64,000 bases of DNA from Nitrospiraceae bacterium (GCA_020347665.1 CP070737.1:685286-749285), one strand, 5' to 3'. Shown: positions 9,442 to 18,407, numbered from the stretch's first letter. Notes: generated by a model from the letters alone, not told the origin. Made by a program: numbers and translations.

Positions 9442-10269
9442 TTGGAAGAACCTCGTTATCTCGTGATTCCCGCTGCAGGTCTTGGGACCAGAATGAGGCA
9501 GGCATATTCTGATACACCCAAAGAGATGCTTCCTATTGATGGCCTGCCGGCCATACAGTATGCACTTCAGGAAGGTCTGTCCGCTGGCCTCAAAAAGCTT
9601 GTAATTATTATCAGCAAGGAAAAAGAGGATATTCGCAGGTATTTCGAAGATAAGAAATTCCGACAGAATATGTTCCCGCATCTGGATGAAGAGATTCATA
9701 CAATGATAGAACAGTGCAGCATCACATTTCTTTATCAGCAAAAACCTCTTGGCGAAGCAGATGCACTGAGTCTTGCAAAAGATTTCGTGGGCCATGAAGT
9801 CCTTGCTGTTATGTATCCTGATAACATCTACTTTCCTGCTCCAGGAGCATTACTCGTTCTAAAATCTGTTTTCGGTCATTATAAAAAAGATGTTATCGCA
9901 CTTTTCACGGTCAGCAGTGCCCATGCCGAGGGAATCGGCAATTCAGGACGAGTCAGGCTCAGCCACGTTACGGGTGATATGTATAAGATCGAGCACTTTT
10001 ATCCAAAGGGAGAGGGATATTTTATTCCCAGATTCAGAGGCGAGCTCAGAGCCTGCGGCATTTTTATTGTTCATCCGCACATCTTTGAATATATTGAGAG
10101 AGCACGGGATTCAGCCAAGACAGGAGAGTTTACTGATATATATTTTCGTAAAGTAATGCTTCAGGAACAGGAACTCCTCGGCTGCAGATTACCAGGAAGG
10201 GTATATGACATAGGAAATCCAAAAGGATATGAACTCTGTCAGCACTACCGGAATTCCGGCAGGCCCTGA
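9442..10269 (+). CDS. UTP-glucose-1-phosphate uridylyltransferase-like nucleotidyltransferase
   Basis: 275 residues from a TTG start, chosen because AGGAG lies 7 bases upstream and the protein begins PRYLVIPAAGLGTRM. That glycine-rich loop at about 10-18 and DTPKEMLPIDG at 24-34 are the nucleotide-binding signature of GalU-type enzymes. PLGEADALSLA near residue 110 and the Asp in MYPDNI near 130 continue the fold. FTDIYF near 231 fits the acceptor part. GalU makes UDP-glucose for glycan and envelope synthesis. Another NDP-sugar cannot be excluded, so I give no symbol. Confidence 0.8.
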   Translation: MEEPRYLVIPAAGLGTRMRQAYSDTPKEMLPIDGLPAIQYALQEGLSAGLKKLVIIISKEKEDIRRYFEDKKFRQNMFPHLDEEIHTMIEQCSITFLYQQKPLGEADALSLAKDFVGHEVLAVMYPDNIYFPAPGALLVLKSVFGHYKKDVIALFTVSSAHAEGIGNSGRVRLSHVTGDMYKIEHFYPKGEGYFIPRFRGELRACGIFIVHPHIFEYIERARDSAKTGEFTDIYFRKVMLQEQELLGCRLPGRVYDIGNPKGYELCQHYRNSGRP

Positions 10270-10371
10270 TACCCTCTGCATTACGGAAGATTCAGGAAAG
10301 GAGTTTACTGTTTTGATCATATCGACAGCGTGTATTAGGGGTATCGGAATTCCGCTAACTATGAACTCTTA

Positions 10372-10907
10372 CTACAGAAATATTCCAGAGTCATCACCAC
10401 CCAAGAAAAGCTCCTTAACCGAGGGAATTACATCGATTGTCACTCTCACTGTACCGTTTTCCAGAAGAAAGTAATCAACATCTAGAACTTCCCTGAATCC
10501 ATAGACAAACGGGTAGTAAGTCGGCTCTATCTCATATCCAATTGTTATTCCGTCTTCAGCCAGGATCTTCTTTAATGCAAAGGTGTAATAATCCTGGTGA
10601 GCACCAATAACGTGGATAGCTTCATCGATTGCATCTTCATCATCTACATTTTGCAGGACCCGATAATTGAAATCATGAGATATGGCTCAAGAAGATAACC
10701 ATCTCCTTCTCTGTCAAGCAGGGCAACTGATTCAAGCCAGTCATAACTCGTGGTTCCGTAGAGAATAACCCTGAACATACTCCTTATCCGGTCTGTTTCT
10801 TCAACTAGGGCTGTTCTGAGGTGATGCCTTCCGACACATGCGCCTATGAATGAAAAAGCCAAAACCATGCAGGCAGTAATGAACACATGTTTTCTCAATT
10901 GGTTCAT
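10372..10907 (-). pseudogene. frameshifted lipoprotein gene of unknown function
   Basis: The first part, from the ATG at 10907, has a lipoprotein signal ending in the lipobox FIGAC, then about 60 residues to GDGYLLEPY. The frame then stops at a TAG near 10644. A second frame, open after a TGA, continues at once with HDFNYRVLQNVDDEDAIDEA and runs through TYYPFVYGFREV to a TAG at 10372-10374. Joined by a -1 shift around 10640-10675 the two give one smooth protein of about 178 residues. One base is therefore missing, by mutation or by sequence error. I do not recognise the family. Confidence 0.7.
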
Positions 10908-10958
10908 GCTGTTATTACAGCACTTCCCGAGGCCTGTAATTGCAGGGCAAACTCTTCT

Positions 10959-10986
10959 TTGTTCTATGTTGAATCTGTTGTATAAT
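10959..10986 (+). promoter_or_regulatory. possible sigma-70 promoter upstream of the sensor kinase
   Basis: TTGTTC (10959-10964) and a perfect TATAAT (10981-10986) lie 16 bases apart on the plus strand, about 190 bases before the kinase start at 11177. No other coding feature lies between them. The -35 match is weak and the leader would be long. Confidence 0.3.
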
Positions 10987-11176
10987 TCATGGTAAACATA
11001 CTCGTATCTGTGTAAGCCGATAACATCTGTTTTGCAGCCTGTAAACAAGGCGTATACTGCTGTAACGCAGGATGATTTTGGGGTAACATAAAAACACTTG
11101 CACGTGATCGGTGGGGATGTGCAGAATTCCTTAATGGCATCTGCACTGAATAAAAACAGGTTCTCGCGTTTCCGTT

Positions 11177-12526
11177 ATGAGCATATTCAAGCATATCATT
11201 GAACGAATCGCTATCAAAAAATCGGACTATAACCGTTATAATTTTACCCGGACAGAAAATAGCGCATTAAAAACCTTTTTTGACCTTGCACAGGAGTTTA
11301 GCAGTATAAAAGATTTTTATAATCTGTGTATTGCCATTCCTAAAGAATTTTTTGACCTTGATGCTCGCCTGTACCTTGCTGATCCGGGAACTCGTGCTTT
11401 TATCCTCAAGGCAACTTCTCAAGAGACCGGGTTCACACTGGATACTCCGGCTCCTGACGAACTTCTGCCGGGAGTCCATCCGTATTATACTGCCGGAAAT
11501 AGCCTTGTCCTGACCATTAGGGGTAAGAAAATGCAGATAGAAGAACTCCCGTTTCATCTCGGTGATGATGTCCTGGCACTGCTTGAACTGTCCCCGGCCC
11601 ACAATATTGATGCTCACAGGGAGCTGTTTTTCGAGAAATATGCCAACCGAATCGGGTTTAACCTTCATAACAGGTTTCTTGTTGAAAAAAATATTGAACA
11701 CCTTGATTTCATCCGCTCTCTGGTAGCAGACATCGAACATAATGTCATAGTTCCCAATATGGTTAATAAGCTGTTTCTGAAGCATCTCAGGTTCATAGCG
11801 AATAAAATTGTTCATATGGAAAAACGCCTTTCTGAATACGCGTCCGTTACTGCTGATCATGCTTTCACGGACACTATCGTAGCGGAGTTATCTGATATTA
11901 ACAGCGATTTCTCGAGAGAACTGGACAATCTTGAAATGCACTATAAAAATATGACCCTCTTTATAGAGACCCTCTTCAGAAAGAGTCATTTTGACCAGGG
12001 CAGACTGGTCCTCCGCACCAAATCCTGCAACATAAAAAAAGAAGTCCTTGAGCCCCAGCTGGAACGGTACCGGGAGCAGTTCAGAAGAGCAGGCATAACG
12101 ATCGACGACCGGGTAAGTGGAATCCCTGATGAAGAGATTATTAATGTCGTTGATGTCGGGCTGTTGTCACAGGTATTTGCAAACCTGTTCTCAAATGCCC
12201 TCAAATATACCCGCGAAGTCGAAATAAAAAACGAAAAAAAGAAATTTATGGCATACGGATATGAAATAGTTAATGACTATTTCGGTGTCGACAAAGACGG
12301 CTCTAAATATAATGTTTTTACGACCGGCCCCCACATTCCAGAGGAAGAGCGGACCAGCATTTTTGAGGAAGATTTCAGGGGATCCAATGCCCGGTCCATA
12401 CCCGGCACCGGACACGGTCTTACCTTTATCAAAAACGTTATTGAAATACACGGCGGCGTGACCGGTTATGAACCAAAAGAATACGGGAATAACTTCTATT
12501 TTATCCTTCCGCAGACAGAACTATAA
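11177..12526 (+). CDS. GAF-like sensor histidine kinase, soluble
   Basis: 449 residues with no membrane segment. About the first 180 look like a GAF-type sensor. A helical region follows with DIEHNVIVPNM near residue 195, a divergent H-box with a candidate phospho-His. The C-terminal ATPase domain has the N-box FSNALKYT near 338 and the G2 box GTGHGL near 412, then IEIHGG. The ATP-binding boxes are clear; the H-box differs from the usual HELRTPL, so autophosphorylation is inferred. No response regulator gene is adjacent, so it is an orphan kinase. No ribosome site is obvious before the ATG. Confidence 0.75.
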   Translation: MSIFKHIIERIAIKKSDYNRYNFTRTENSALKTFFDLAQEFSSIKDFYNLCIAIPKEFFDLDARLYLADPGTRAFILKATSQETGFTLDTPAPDELLPGVHPYYTAGNSLVLTIRGKKMQIEELPFHLGDDVLALLELSPAHNIDAHRELFFEKYANRIGFNLHNRFLVEKNIEHLDFIRSLVADIEHNVIVPNMVNKLFLKHLRFIANKIVHMEKRLSEYASVTADHAFTDTIVAELSDINSDFSRELDNLEMHYKNMTLFIETLFRKSHFDQGRLVLRTKSCNIKKEVLEPQLERYREQFRRAGITIDDRVSGIPDEEIINVVDVGLLSQVFANLFSNALKYTREVEIKNEKKKFMAYGYEIVNDYFGVDKDGSKYNVFTTGPHIPEEERTSIFEEDFRGSNARSIPGTGHGLTFIKNVIEIHGGVTGYEPKEYGNNFYFILPQTEL

Positions 12527-12605
12527 ATCTTACGTTTGAGTGCATAATTTCTGCATGAATATTTATAATAAAAGTAGGAGGATACAATGAGAGGAAGTGA
12601 CCAAA

Positions 12606-13679
12606 ATGTACCGGTCAATTTACATAACGCTCACAATACTATTGTGCTTTTTACTTATGCAGGCTGTGTCTTCGTCTGAGACAAAACACCAGAAAGCAAC
12701 CTTTGCAGGAGGTTGTTTCTGGTGCATAGAACACCCATTTGAAGATCTTGCAGGCGTAATTGACGCTGTTTCAGGATATACGGGGGGGCAGAAGAAAAAT
12801 CCCACATACAAAGAGGTCTCATCGGGCACTACCGGTCATCGCGAGGCGGTTGAAGTACTGTATGACCCGACTGAAGTATCGTACAAAAGGCTTCTCGACG
12901 TATTCTGGAGACAGATAGATCCAACTGATCCTGACGGTCAGTTTGTTGACCGTGGTTTCCAGTACAGCACTGCAATTTATTATCACAATCAAGAACAGAA
13001 GCAGCAGGCAGAACAGTCGAGGGATGAGATGCAAAAATCCGGGCGGTATAAAAAATCCATTGTTACTGAAATTCTTCCTGCATACGAATTCTATGAGGCA
13101 GAAGAATACCATCAGGATTACGCTCAGAATAATAAAATACGGTACAAACTCTATCGCTTTTATTCCGGCAGAGATCAGTACCTGAAAAAGATCTGGGGAG
13201 ATCGAGAAGAATCCTTTAAAGAAGGTGAACATGTGAAACAATACAGCAAACCGACTCAGGAAGAGTTGAAAAAGGAACTGACCCCTCTGCAATACAAAGT
13301 TACCCAGCGAGATGGCACTGAACCTGCTTTTAACAACACATACTGGGACAATAAAAAGGAGGGCATTTATGTGGATATTGTATCCGGCGAGCCTCTGTTC
13401 AGCTCCACTGATAAATTTAAATCCGGAACTGGCTGGCCAAGCTTTACCACGCCGCTTGATCCTGAAAACATAATTGAAAAAGAAGATAAAAGTCTTTTTA
13501 TGACAAGAACCGAAGTGCGGAGCAAGTATGGGGATTCTCATCTCGGTCATGTATTTAATGACGGGCCTGAACCCACCGGCCTCCGTTACTGCATTAATTC
13601 TGCGGCTCTTCGGTTCATCCCCAGGGAGGATCTTGAAGAAGAAGGATACGGAGAATACCTGAAACTTTTTGAAAAATGA
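12606..13679 (+). CDS. msrAB: exported bifunctional methionine sulfoxide reductase MsrA-MsrB
   Basis: 357 residues from the ATG at 12606; a GTG three codons earlier is the alternative. A hydrophobic signal segment covers about 5-22. The MsrA domain has the catalytic motif GGCFWC at 35-40 and EEYHQDY. The MsrB domain begins near 215 and has [18 protein letters not shown] and the catalytic Cys in [11 protein letters not shown]. The MsrB part lacks the first CxxC zinc pair ([10 protein letters not shown] replaces it), so it is of the zinc-free type. Together the domains reduce both diastereomers of oxidised methionine, here in the periplasm. Confidence 0.93.
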   Translation: MYRSIYITLTILLCFLLMQAVSSSETKHQKATFAGGCFWCIEHPFEDLAGVIDAVSGYTGGQKKNPTYKEVSSGTTGHREAVEVLYDPTEVSYKRLLDVFWRQIDPTDPDGQFVDRGFQYSTAIYYHNQEQKQQAEQSRDEMQKSGRYKKSIVTEILPAYEFYEAEEYHQDYAQNNKIRYKLYRFYSGRDQYLKKIWGDREESFKEGEHVKQYSKPTQEELKKELTPLQYKVTQRDGTEPAFNNTYWDNKKEGIYVDIVSGEPLFSSTDKFKSGTGWPSFTTPLDPENIIEKEDKSLFMTRTEVRSKYGDSHLGHVFNDGPEPTGLRYCINSAALRFIPREDLEEEGYGEYLKLFEK

Positions 13680-13682
13680 TCT

Positions 13683-14336
13683 ATGCATTTCCTGCCGATT
13701 TCACTAACGCTCTTTCTCCTCTTTCTTCTCCTCATCCCTCTTCTCTTTATCTTGGCCCCTGCCGTGGCTTTTGCCAAAATGGGATTGCATCCATTTTTCG
13801 GGTATGCTTTCTTTCTGATCTGTCTCATAGGAGGTGGGATCAATATTCCGGTGTACCGTGACACATCATTCCGCGCTCCGCCAGTTGATGACTTTACACT
13901 CTTGTTTCACAGATTTCTCGGGATACGGATACCGGTTGCACGTGAACAAGTAATTGCGGTAAACTTCGGAGGTGCAATCCTTCCCAGCCTGCTCAGCATC
14001 TACCTTCTGGGCCGTGTTCCTCTAACTATAGCAATAGGAGCAACTGCCGTCACATCTGCGGCTTCTTACCTGTTGAGCAGGCCGATTAAAGGAGTAGGCA
14101 TTGTCATGCCACCGTTCGTCCCTCCCATTATTGCCGCAATAACAGCGATGGCCCTTGCACGAGATTACGCCCCACAGATAGCCTATATTTCAGGCGTAAT
14201 GGGTACGCTTATCGGCGCTGATCTGTTGAGAGTCCATCAGATAAAAAAGCTGGGATCACCGTTCATGAGTATCGGTGGAGCTGGCATCTTTGACGGCATT
14301 TACCTTGTAGGTCTCGTCTCGGTTCTCCTTGCTTGA
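13683..14336 (+). CDS. DUF1614 family membrane protein
   Basis: 217 residues, mostly hydrophobic, with about six membrane segments. FLICLIGGGINIPVYR near residue 45, AVNFGGAILPSLLSIY near 95 and the C-terminal GGAGIFDGIYLVG are typical of the DUF1614 family. I know of no established role. It starts 3 bases after the MsrAB stop and so is probably co-transcribed with it. Confidence 0.75.
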   Translation: MHFLPISLTLFLLFLLLIPLLFILAPAVAFAKMGLHPFFGYAFFLICLIGGGINIPVYRDTSFRAPPVDDFTLLFHRFLGIRIPVAREQVIAVNFGGAILPSLLSIYLLGRVPLTIAIGATAVTSAASYLLSRPIKGVGIVMPPFVPPIIAAITAMALARDYAPQIAYISGVMGTLIGADLLRVHQIKKLGSPFMSIGGAGIFDGIYLVGLVSVLLA

Positions 14337-14450
14337 ATCATACCGTACCAATCCTATGAAGTTTTTGTCTTTCCCTTTGCCGGGACCTTTACCTTTGCGA
14401 CCGTCTTTCACTATACTTATAGTCAACCTTTCAAAACGGAGGAATCATAT

Positions 14451-14897
14451 ATGAAAATCAGACCACTCCATGACTGGGCAATTGTCAAGAGGATCGATCC
14501 CGGAGAAAAAACTGCTGGCGGTATCATTATACCCGATTCAGCGCGGGAATCTCCTTCTGAAGGCATTATCCAAGCTATCGGACCGGGCATCTATAAAAAA
14601 GAAGAAATGGGAACAAAGAAGAAATTCATACCCACCATTCTCAAGCCGGGTCATAAGATAGCCTTTGTTGAATATATGGCTCGGGAATTTGAAGTAGACG
14701 GTAAGCATCTTATCTTTATCAGGGAAGAAGATATACTCGGAACATTCGGAGATTCAGCTGAAACCACGGAACAACAGCCGCTCATTACCCGGGAACAGCC
14801 CGCACGAACCAAGGCGCCTGCTTCTCCAAAGAAGTTGGTCCAGAAAACACCAAAAAAGAAACCCGCTGCCAAAAAAAAACAGCCTGCCAAAAAGTGA
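14451..14897 (+). CDS. GroES-family co-chaperonin with a lysine/proline-rich C-terminal tail
   Basis: 148 residues. About 1-100 is a GroES fold: MKIRPLHDWAIVKR opening, GGIIIPDSARE (mobile loop), a glycine-ending IQAIGPG, and a closing LIFIREEDILG. Normal GroES is about 95-100 residues. Here a further tail of about 45 residues rich in Lys, Pro and Ala follows, resembling histone H1 tails. No groEL lies in the window. A strong GGAGGA ribosome site precedes the ATG. It is likely a second GroES copy; the tail could bind nucleic acid or acidic partners, which is inference. Confidence 0.85.
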   Translation: MKIRPLHDWAIVKRIDPGEKTAGGIIIPDSARESPSEGIIQAIGPGIYKKEEMGTKKKFIPTILKPGHKIAFVEYMAREFEVDGKHLIFIREEDILGTFGDSAETTEQQPLITREQPARTKAPASPKKLVQKTPKKKPAAKKKQPAKK

Positions 14898-15007
14898 ACG
14901 AAAAAGTAGTCCGGTGGGAAGGTAACTGCAAGTTGTTTTCATCCATGAATGATACGTATTGATTGTTATCCTGTTCTCCACCACCAGACAGTTTTTTTGT
15001 TACTCTA

Positions 15008-15037
15008 TTGACATTTGGCCCGCATTTAGATTATATT
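15008..15037 (+). promoter_or_regulatory. candidate sigma-70 promoter of the small Cys protein
   Basis: A perfect TTGACA (15008-15013) is followed by TATATT (15032-15037) at 18 bases, or TTATAT at 17 bases. A start near 15044 would leave a leader of about 150 bases before the gene at 15194. The 296 bases between the GroES stop and that gene hold no other convincing feature. Confidence 0.5.
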
Positions 15038-15193
15038 TATCAGTTTTTGTAGTTTCCATGTTTGTTCACATTTACTATCCTCAATTTCTTCCACAATAAA
15101 AGAGGATGTATCACAGGAAACTATGTAATTGACATAGACGGAACATTTTTGCTGTTCCTGCTGGGACTCAATATTGGAAAGGAGGCTGGTATC

Positions 15194-15355
15194 ATGTCAG
15201 AGAAAAAAAAGTCAAAAACCGACGTTGCTGCTCGGGCAAATGCGAAAAATCGGGCGAACCTCTGCCGTTTCTGTGGAAACAAGGTTGAGGTTGTCATGAC
15301 TGTTTTTCCCACAGGCAAGAAGAAAATGCAGCGTACCTGCTGCGCTGCAGCTTAA
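15194..15355 (+). CDS. small Cys- and Lys-rich protein of unknown function
   Basis: 53 residues from the ATG at 15194, which has AAAGGAGG 9 bases upstream; the longer open frame has no such site. The N-terminal half is basic (MSEKKKSKTD). The second half has LCRFCGNKVE, then TGKKKMQRTCCAAA, four Cys that could form a zinc ribbon. A perfect hairpin follows the stop, so the gene looks like a monocistronic transcript. I do not recognise the family. Its small size and charge suggest a nucleic-acid-binding or regulatory role, which is inference. Confidence 0.65.
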   Translation: MSEKKKSKTDVAARANAKNRANLCRFCGNKVEVVMTVFPTGKKKMQRTCCAAA

Positions 15356-15363
15356 CAACACAT

Positions 15364-15392
15364 CCCTGCAGTACCCGACCAGTACTGCAGGG
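15364..15392 (+). terminator. hairpin after the small Cys protein gene
   Basis: CCCTGCAGTA at 15364-15373 and TACTGCAGGG at 15383-15392 form a perfect 10-base-pair stem with a 9-base loop. It lies 8 bases after the TAA. The tract after it (AGTCATTTTATCC) has only four T in a row, so termination may be only partly intrinsic. Confidence 0.6.
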
Positions 15393-15575
15393 AGTCATTT
15401 TATCCTCATGTACGGTCGTTTCTCTTAATAATTATTCCTGTGTTTCTCATCACCAGCGTTGTATCGTACCGTGTGATATACTATTTTTTATGTGTGTCTT
15501 GAAATCTGTATACGTATATCAGCCATTCCGATACATGCTCATGCAGAAGAAAAAGCATCCACTAAGGAGGGAGTT

Positions 15576-16145
15576 ATGATTGTTGTATGGATTATTTTGG
15601 GAATAGTCGTTTTTGTTCTTCTGTGGGTAATAATTACTTTTAATCTTCTCGTATCCCTGAGAAACCAGGTGCACAATGCGTGGAAGCAGATAGATGTCCA
15701 GCTGAAACGCAGACATGATCTTATACCGAATTTGGTATCCACGGTCAAGGGCGCCATGGAATTCGAGCAGGATACGCTCGAAAAGGTAATAAACGCACGG
15801 GCAAAAGCGGTTTCTGCTGTCGGGACTCAGAAAAAGGCATCTGCCGAGAATATGCTTACCCAAGCCCTCGGACGACTGTTTGCAGTTATGGAAAATTATC
15901 CAGATCTTAAAACAAACCAAAATATTATGCAACTTCAGGAAGAACTTACTTCGACTGAAAACAGGATAGGGTTCGCCCGTCAGCTCTATAATGATCTCGT
16001 TGCAAATTACAGGACGAAACAGGAGATATTCCCGAACAACGTCATTGTTTCGCTTTTTGCAGGATTCCAAAAAGAGGAATATTTTGAGGCAGAGGAATCC
16101 GACCGCGCTGTTCCGAAGGCGGATATAAGCATTCGTCCCGAATAA
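15576..16145 (+). CDS. LemA family protein
   Basis: 189 residues from the ATG at 15576, chosen because AAGGAGGGAG lies just upstream; the frame is open further back without a ribosome site. An N-terminal membrane segment (IVVWIILGIVVFVLLW) is followed by the helical LemA domain with NQVHNAWKQIDVQLKRR, DLIPNLVSTVKG and LTSTENRIGFARQLYND. LemA proteins are membrane-anchored with an extended helical bundle, and their role is unclear. It stands 3 bases before an M48 protease gene, a common pairing. Confidence 0.92.
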   Translation: MIVVWIILGIVVFVLLWVIITFNLLVSLRNQVHNAWKQIDVQLKRRHDLIPNLVSTVKGAMEFEQDTLEKVINARAKAVSAVGTQKKASAENMLTQALGRLFAVMENYPDLKTNQNIMQLQEELTSTENRIGFARQLYNDLVANYRTKQEIFPNNVIVSLFAGFQKEEYFEAEESDRAVPKADISIRPE

Positions 16146-16148
16146 TCA

Positions 16149-17762
16149 ATGCCCCTGACGTTTATCGATATCGAGAAACAGAAGAACTGGAGAATCGGGA
16201 TATTATTCGTCTTTCTCATTCTGATGTATTTTCTAACATCAGCCGGCCTCCTTTTTTCGTTCTTTCAGATGATTCCCCTGAGAACTCATTTCGGAAAAAC
16301 ACTCCTGTTCAGCGCGGAGCGGCTTTTCCTCCTCTTTTTCTTCTCGACTGCCGTAGCATCTGTTCACTTTTATTTCTCGGCTTATGATACGGTTCGTTAT
16401 ATAAGAAAAAATATCAGTGCGACTGATCCTGACCCGGAAGACGGCATCCACAAACAGTTGATGAATATCATGGAGGAGATTCATGTCGTGACCGGGAACA
16501 GAGTCAGGATGCAGTGTGTCGTTATACCCTCACTTGCCATGAATGCGCTTTCGGCAATCGATATGCGCGGCAATGCGCTTATAGCAATAACCGAGGGGCT
16601 GCTGTCGAGGCTTTCAAGAGACCAGATAGAAGCCGTAATGGCTCATGAAGCCCACCATATTATCTCGGGTGATTGTCTTGAAAGCACGGTTGCTTCGAGT
16701 CTTTTCGGCGTGCCTGCTTCGCTAGTTGAAAAAGTGCAGACGTTCTCCGAGGGCCGCGCCTATTTGTCTCCGGCATTCATAGTAACTTTAGTTCTGCTGA
16801 AGCTCAGCCAGTTTCTGAACATGTTCATCTCAAGACAACGCGAGTATCGCGCAGATGCCGGTGCTGTGCGCATGACACGCAATCCCCTCGCATTGGCCGA
16901 GGTCCTGCATATCCTTTGGAGAAACTGGAGAGGATCCGGGTTTATCGGCAGCGGGCTTGAAAACCTCTGCATCGTAAATCCAAAAATTAGCTCACTCGAT
17001 GAATCCGAAGGATGGCTTGCGAATCTTCTGTCTACTCATCCCCCGATTCACAAGAGAATCTCTTTCTTACTCTCCATGGCCCATGCACGCCTGTCTGATC
17101 TTGAAACAAAGAATAAGACCGCTGCTATCCCTGCACCTTCAGAACAAAACAAGGATCGGTACTTTGCCCTGGACCATAAATATCAGTGGCAGGGTCCCTA
17201 TACGCTCGCCGAGCTTGCCCTGTTGCCCTGGTTTGCAGCCCTCACCTGGATAAGTACAGGCGGAACATCAATGCAGAAAGCATCTGATATGCCTGTACTG
17301 AACGATATATTTATGAAGCGGATTGCACAGGAAGGCACGGCTCAAACCAGTCATCCCTGCCCGGTGTGTCATCACCCGCTTCTGAAAAGATCCGTTGAAA
17401 AGACCCGCGTCATGCAGTGCAAATTCTGTGGTGGTACTCTCGTTCATCACAACAGAGTTTTTCGTATCATTGCCAGGGGAGAGGATGGATATTCTGAGCG
17501 CATCAGGACTCTTTCAAAAATTACTCTCAAGAAAAACCAGCTGAAGAAAATTACCCGCAGTGTCAAGGGTAGTGAACAGAACATCCCTTTGCTATCCTGC
17601 CCGCAGTGCAAAAATAAAATGACGAGAGCCTTCTACAGTCTCGTATATCTCATTGAACTCGACCGGTGTAGCTGGTGCCGGGTCACCTGGTTTGACCGGG
17701 ATGAACTCAAGATGCTTCAGTGCATGATACACACCAAAATGGCATCGGAGCGATTATTTTAG
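16149..17762 (+). CDS. M48-family membrane metalloprotease with GYF-like and zinc-ribbon extension
   Basis: 537 residues. Two membrane segments lie in the first 80. The zinc site HEAHH is at 166-170 and the third ligand Glu at about 232 in QREYRADAG, as in HtpX. After the protease (to about 305) comes a domain with WQGPYTLAEL, like GYF_2. Two Cys pairs follow in CPVCHHPL and CKFCGG, then CPQC and CSWC in a zf-TFIIB-like ribbon ending WFDRDELKMLQ. HtpX proper is about 290 residues, so the last 230 are an added module. The protease likely acts in membrane protein quality control. Confidence 0.88.
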   Translation: MPLTFIDIEKQKNWRIGILFVFLILMYFLTSAGLLFSFFQMIPLRTHFGKTLLFSAERLFLLFFFSTAVASVHFYFSAYDTVRYIRKNISATDPDPEDGIHKQLMNIMEEIHVVTGNRVRMQCVVIPSLAMNALSAIDMRGNALIAITEGLLSRLSRDQIEAVMAHEAHHIISGDCLESTVASSLFGVPASLVEKVQTFSEGRAYLSPAFIVTLVLLKLSQFLNMFISRQREYRADAGAVRMTRNPLALAEVLHILWRNWRGSGFIGSGLENLCIVNPKISSLDESEGWLANLLSTHPPIHKRISFLLSMAHARLSDLETKNKTAAIPAPSEQNKDRYFALDHKYQWQGPYTLAELALLPWFAALTWISTGGTSMQKASDMPVLNDIFMKRIAQEGTAQTSHPCPVCHHPLLKRSVEKTRVMQCKFCGGTLVHHNRVFRIIARGEDGYSERIRTLSKITLKKNQLKKITRSVKGSEQNIPLLSCPQCKNKMTRAFYSLVYLIELDRCSWCRVTWFDRDELKMLQCMIHTKMASERLF

Positions 17763-17769
17763 CAGGATA

Positions 17770-18407
17770 ATGCATGTAACCATCTATAAACCTTTAAATG
17801 CAAGATTAATTATTACATGGCTTCTTATCTTCTCGTCTGTTCTCATTTGGTCCGGCATACATCCTCATGGTCGCTTAACATGGTTTCTTGAAGTGCTGCC
17901 GGCCCTTGCGGGACTGATTATTATCATAGCCACATACCGATACTTTCGATTTACTAAACTCGCTTATTTGCTCATGCTCATACATGCAATCATACTCATG
18001 ATAGGCGGCCACTATACGTATGCAGAAGTGCCACTGTTCAACTGGATGAGAGATACGTTTGACCTCGGTCGCAATCATTATGATAAGATCGGCCATTTTG
18101 CTCAGGGGTTTGTCCCGGCAATTGTCATACGAGAACTGCTGATCAGGAAATCCCCTGTAACTCTCGACAGATGGTTATTTCCCCGGTCGTCTGCGTCTGC
18201 CTGGCCTTCAGCGTTTTTTATGAATTCGCTGAACGCTGGGTAGCAGTTGCTTCGGGTACAGCTGCCGAGGTATTTTTGGGCACTCAGGGATACGCATGGG
18301 ATACCCAGTCTGACATGTTTCTGGCCCTCATGGGTACTGTTCTGTCCTTGATTTTATTGGGCCGGAATCACGATGCAGTACTTTCGCAGCATTCTAACAG
18401 GCATTAA
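17770..18407 (+). pseudogene. DUF2238 (YjdF-like) membrane protein gene, frameshifted
   Basis: The first frame, from the ATG at 17770, has four membrane segments and the family motif NHYDKIGHFAQGFVPA, then RELLIRKSPVTLDRWLF. It then runs into an unrelated tail and stops at 18243. The -1 frame picks up exactly there with VVCVCLAFSVFYEFAER and the family motifs EVFLGTQGYAWDTQSDMF to 18407. The join lies at a CCCC run near 18181-18184, so one missing base explains it. It is either a real mutation or a homopolymer error; intact, it would be about 212 residues. Confidence 0.85.

Noticed and set aside
10247-10258. Perfect palindrome CCGGAATTCCGG
   Set aside because: It lies inside the last codons of the uridylyltransferase-like gene and has no T-run after it; likely chance.
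11267-11860. 197-codon open frame on the minus strand
   Set aside because: Shadow of the sensor kinase; no ribosome site and no recognisable motif.
12819-13688. 289-codon open frame on the minus strand
   Set aside because: Lies entirely opposite msrAB, whose motifs are clear; the translation is hydrophobic noise without start context.
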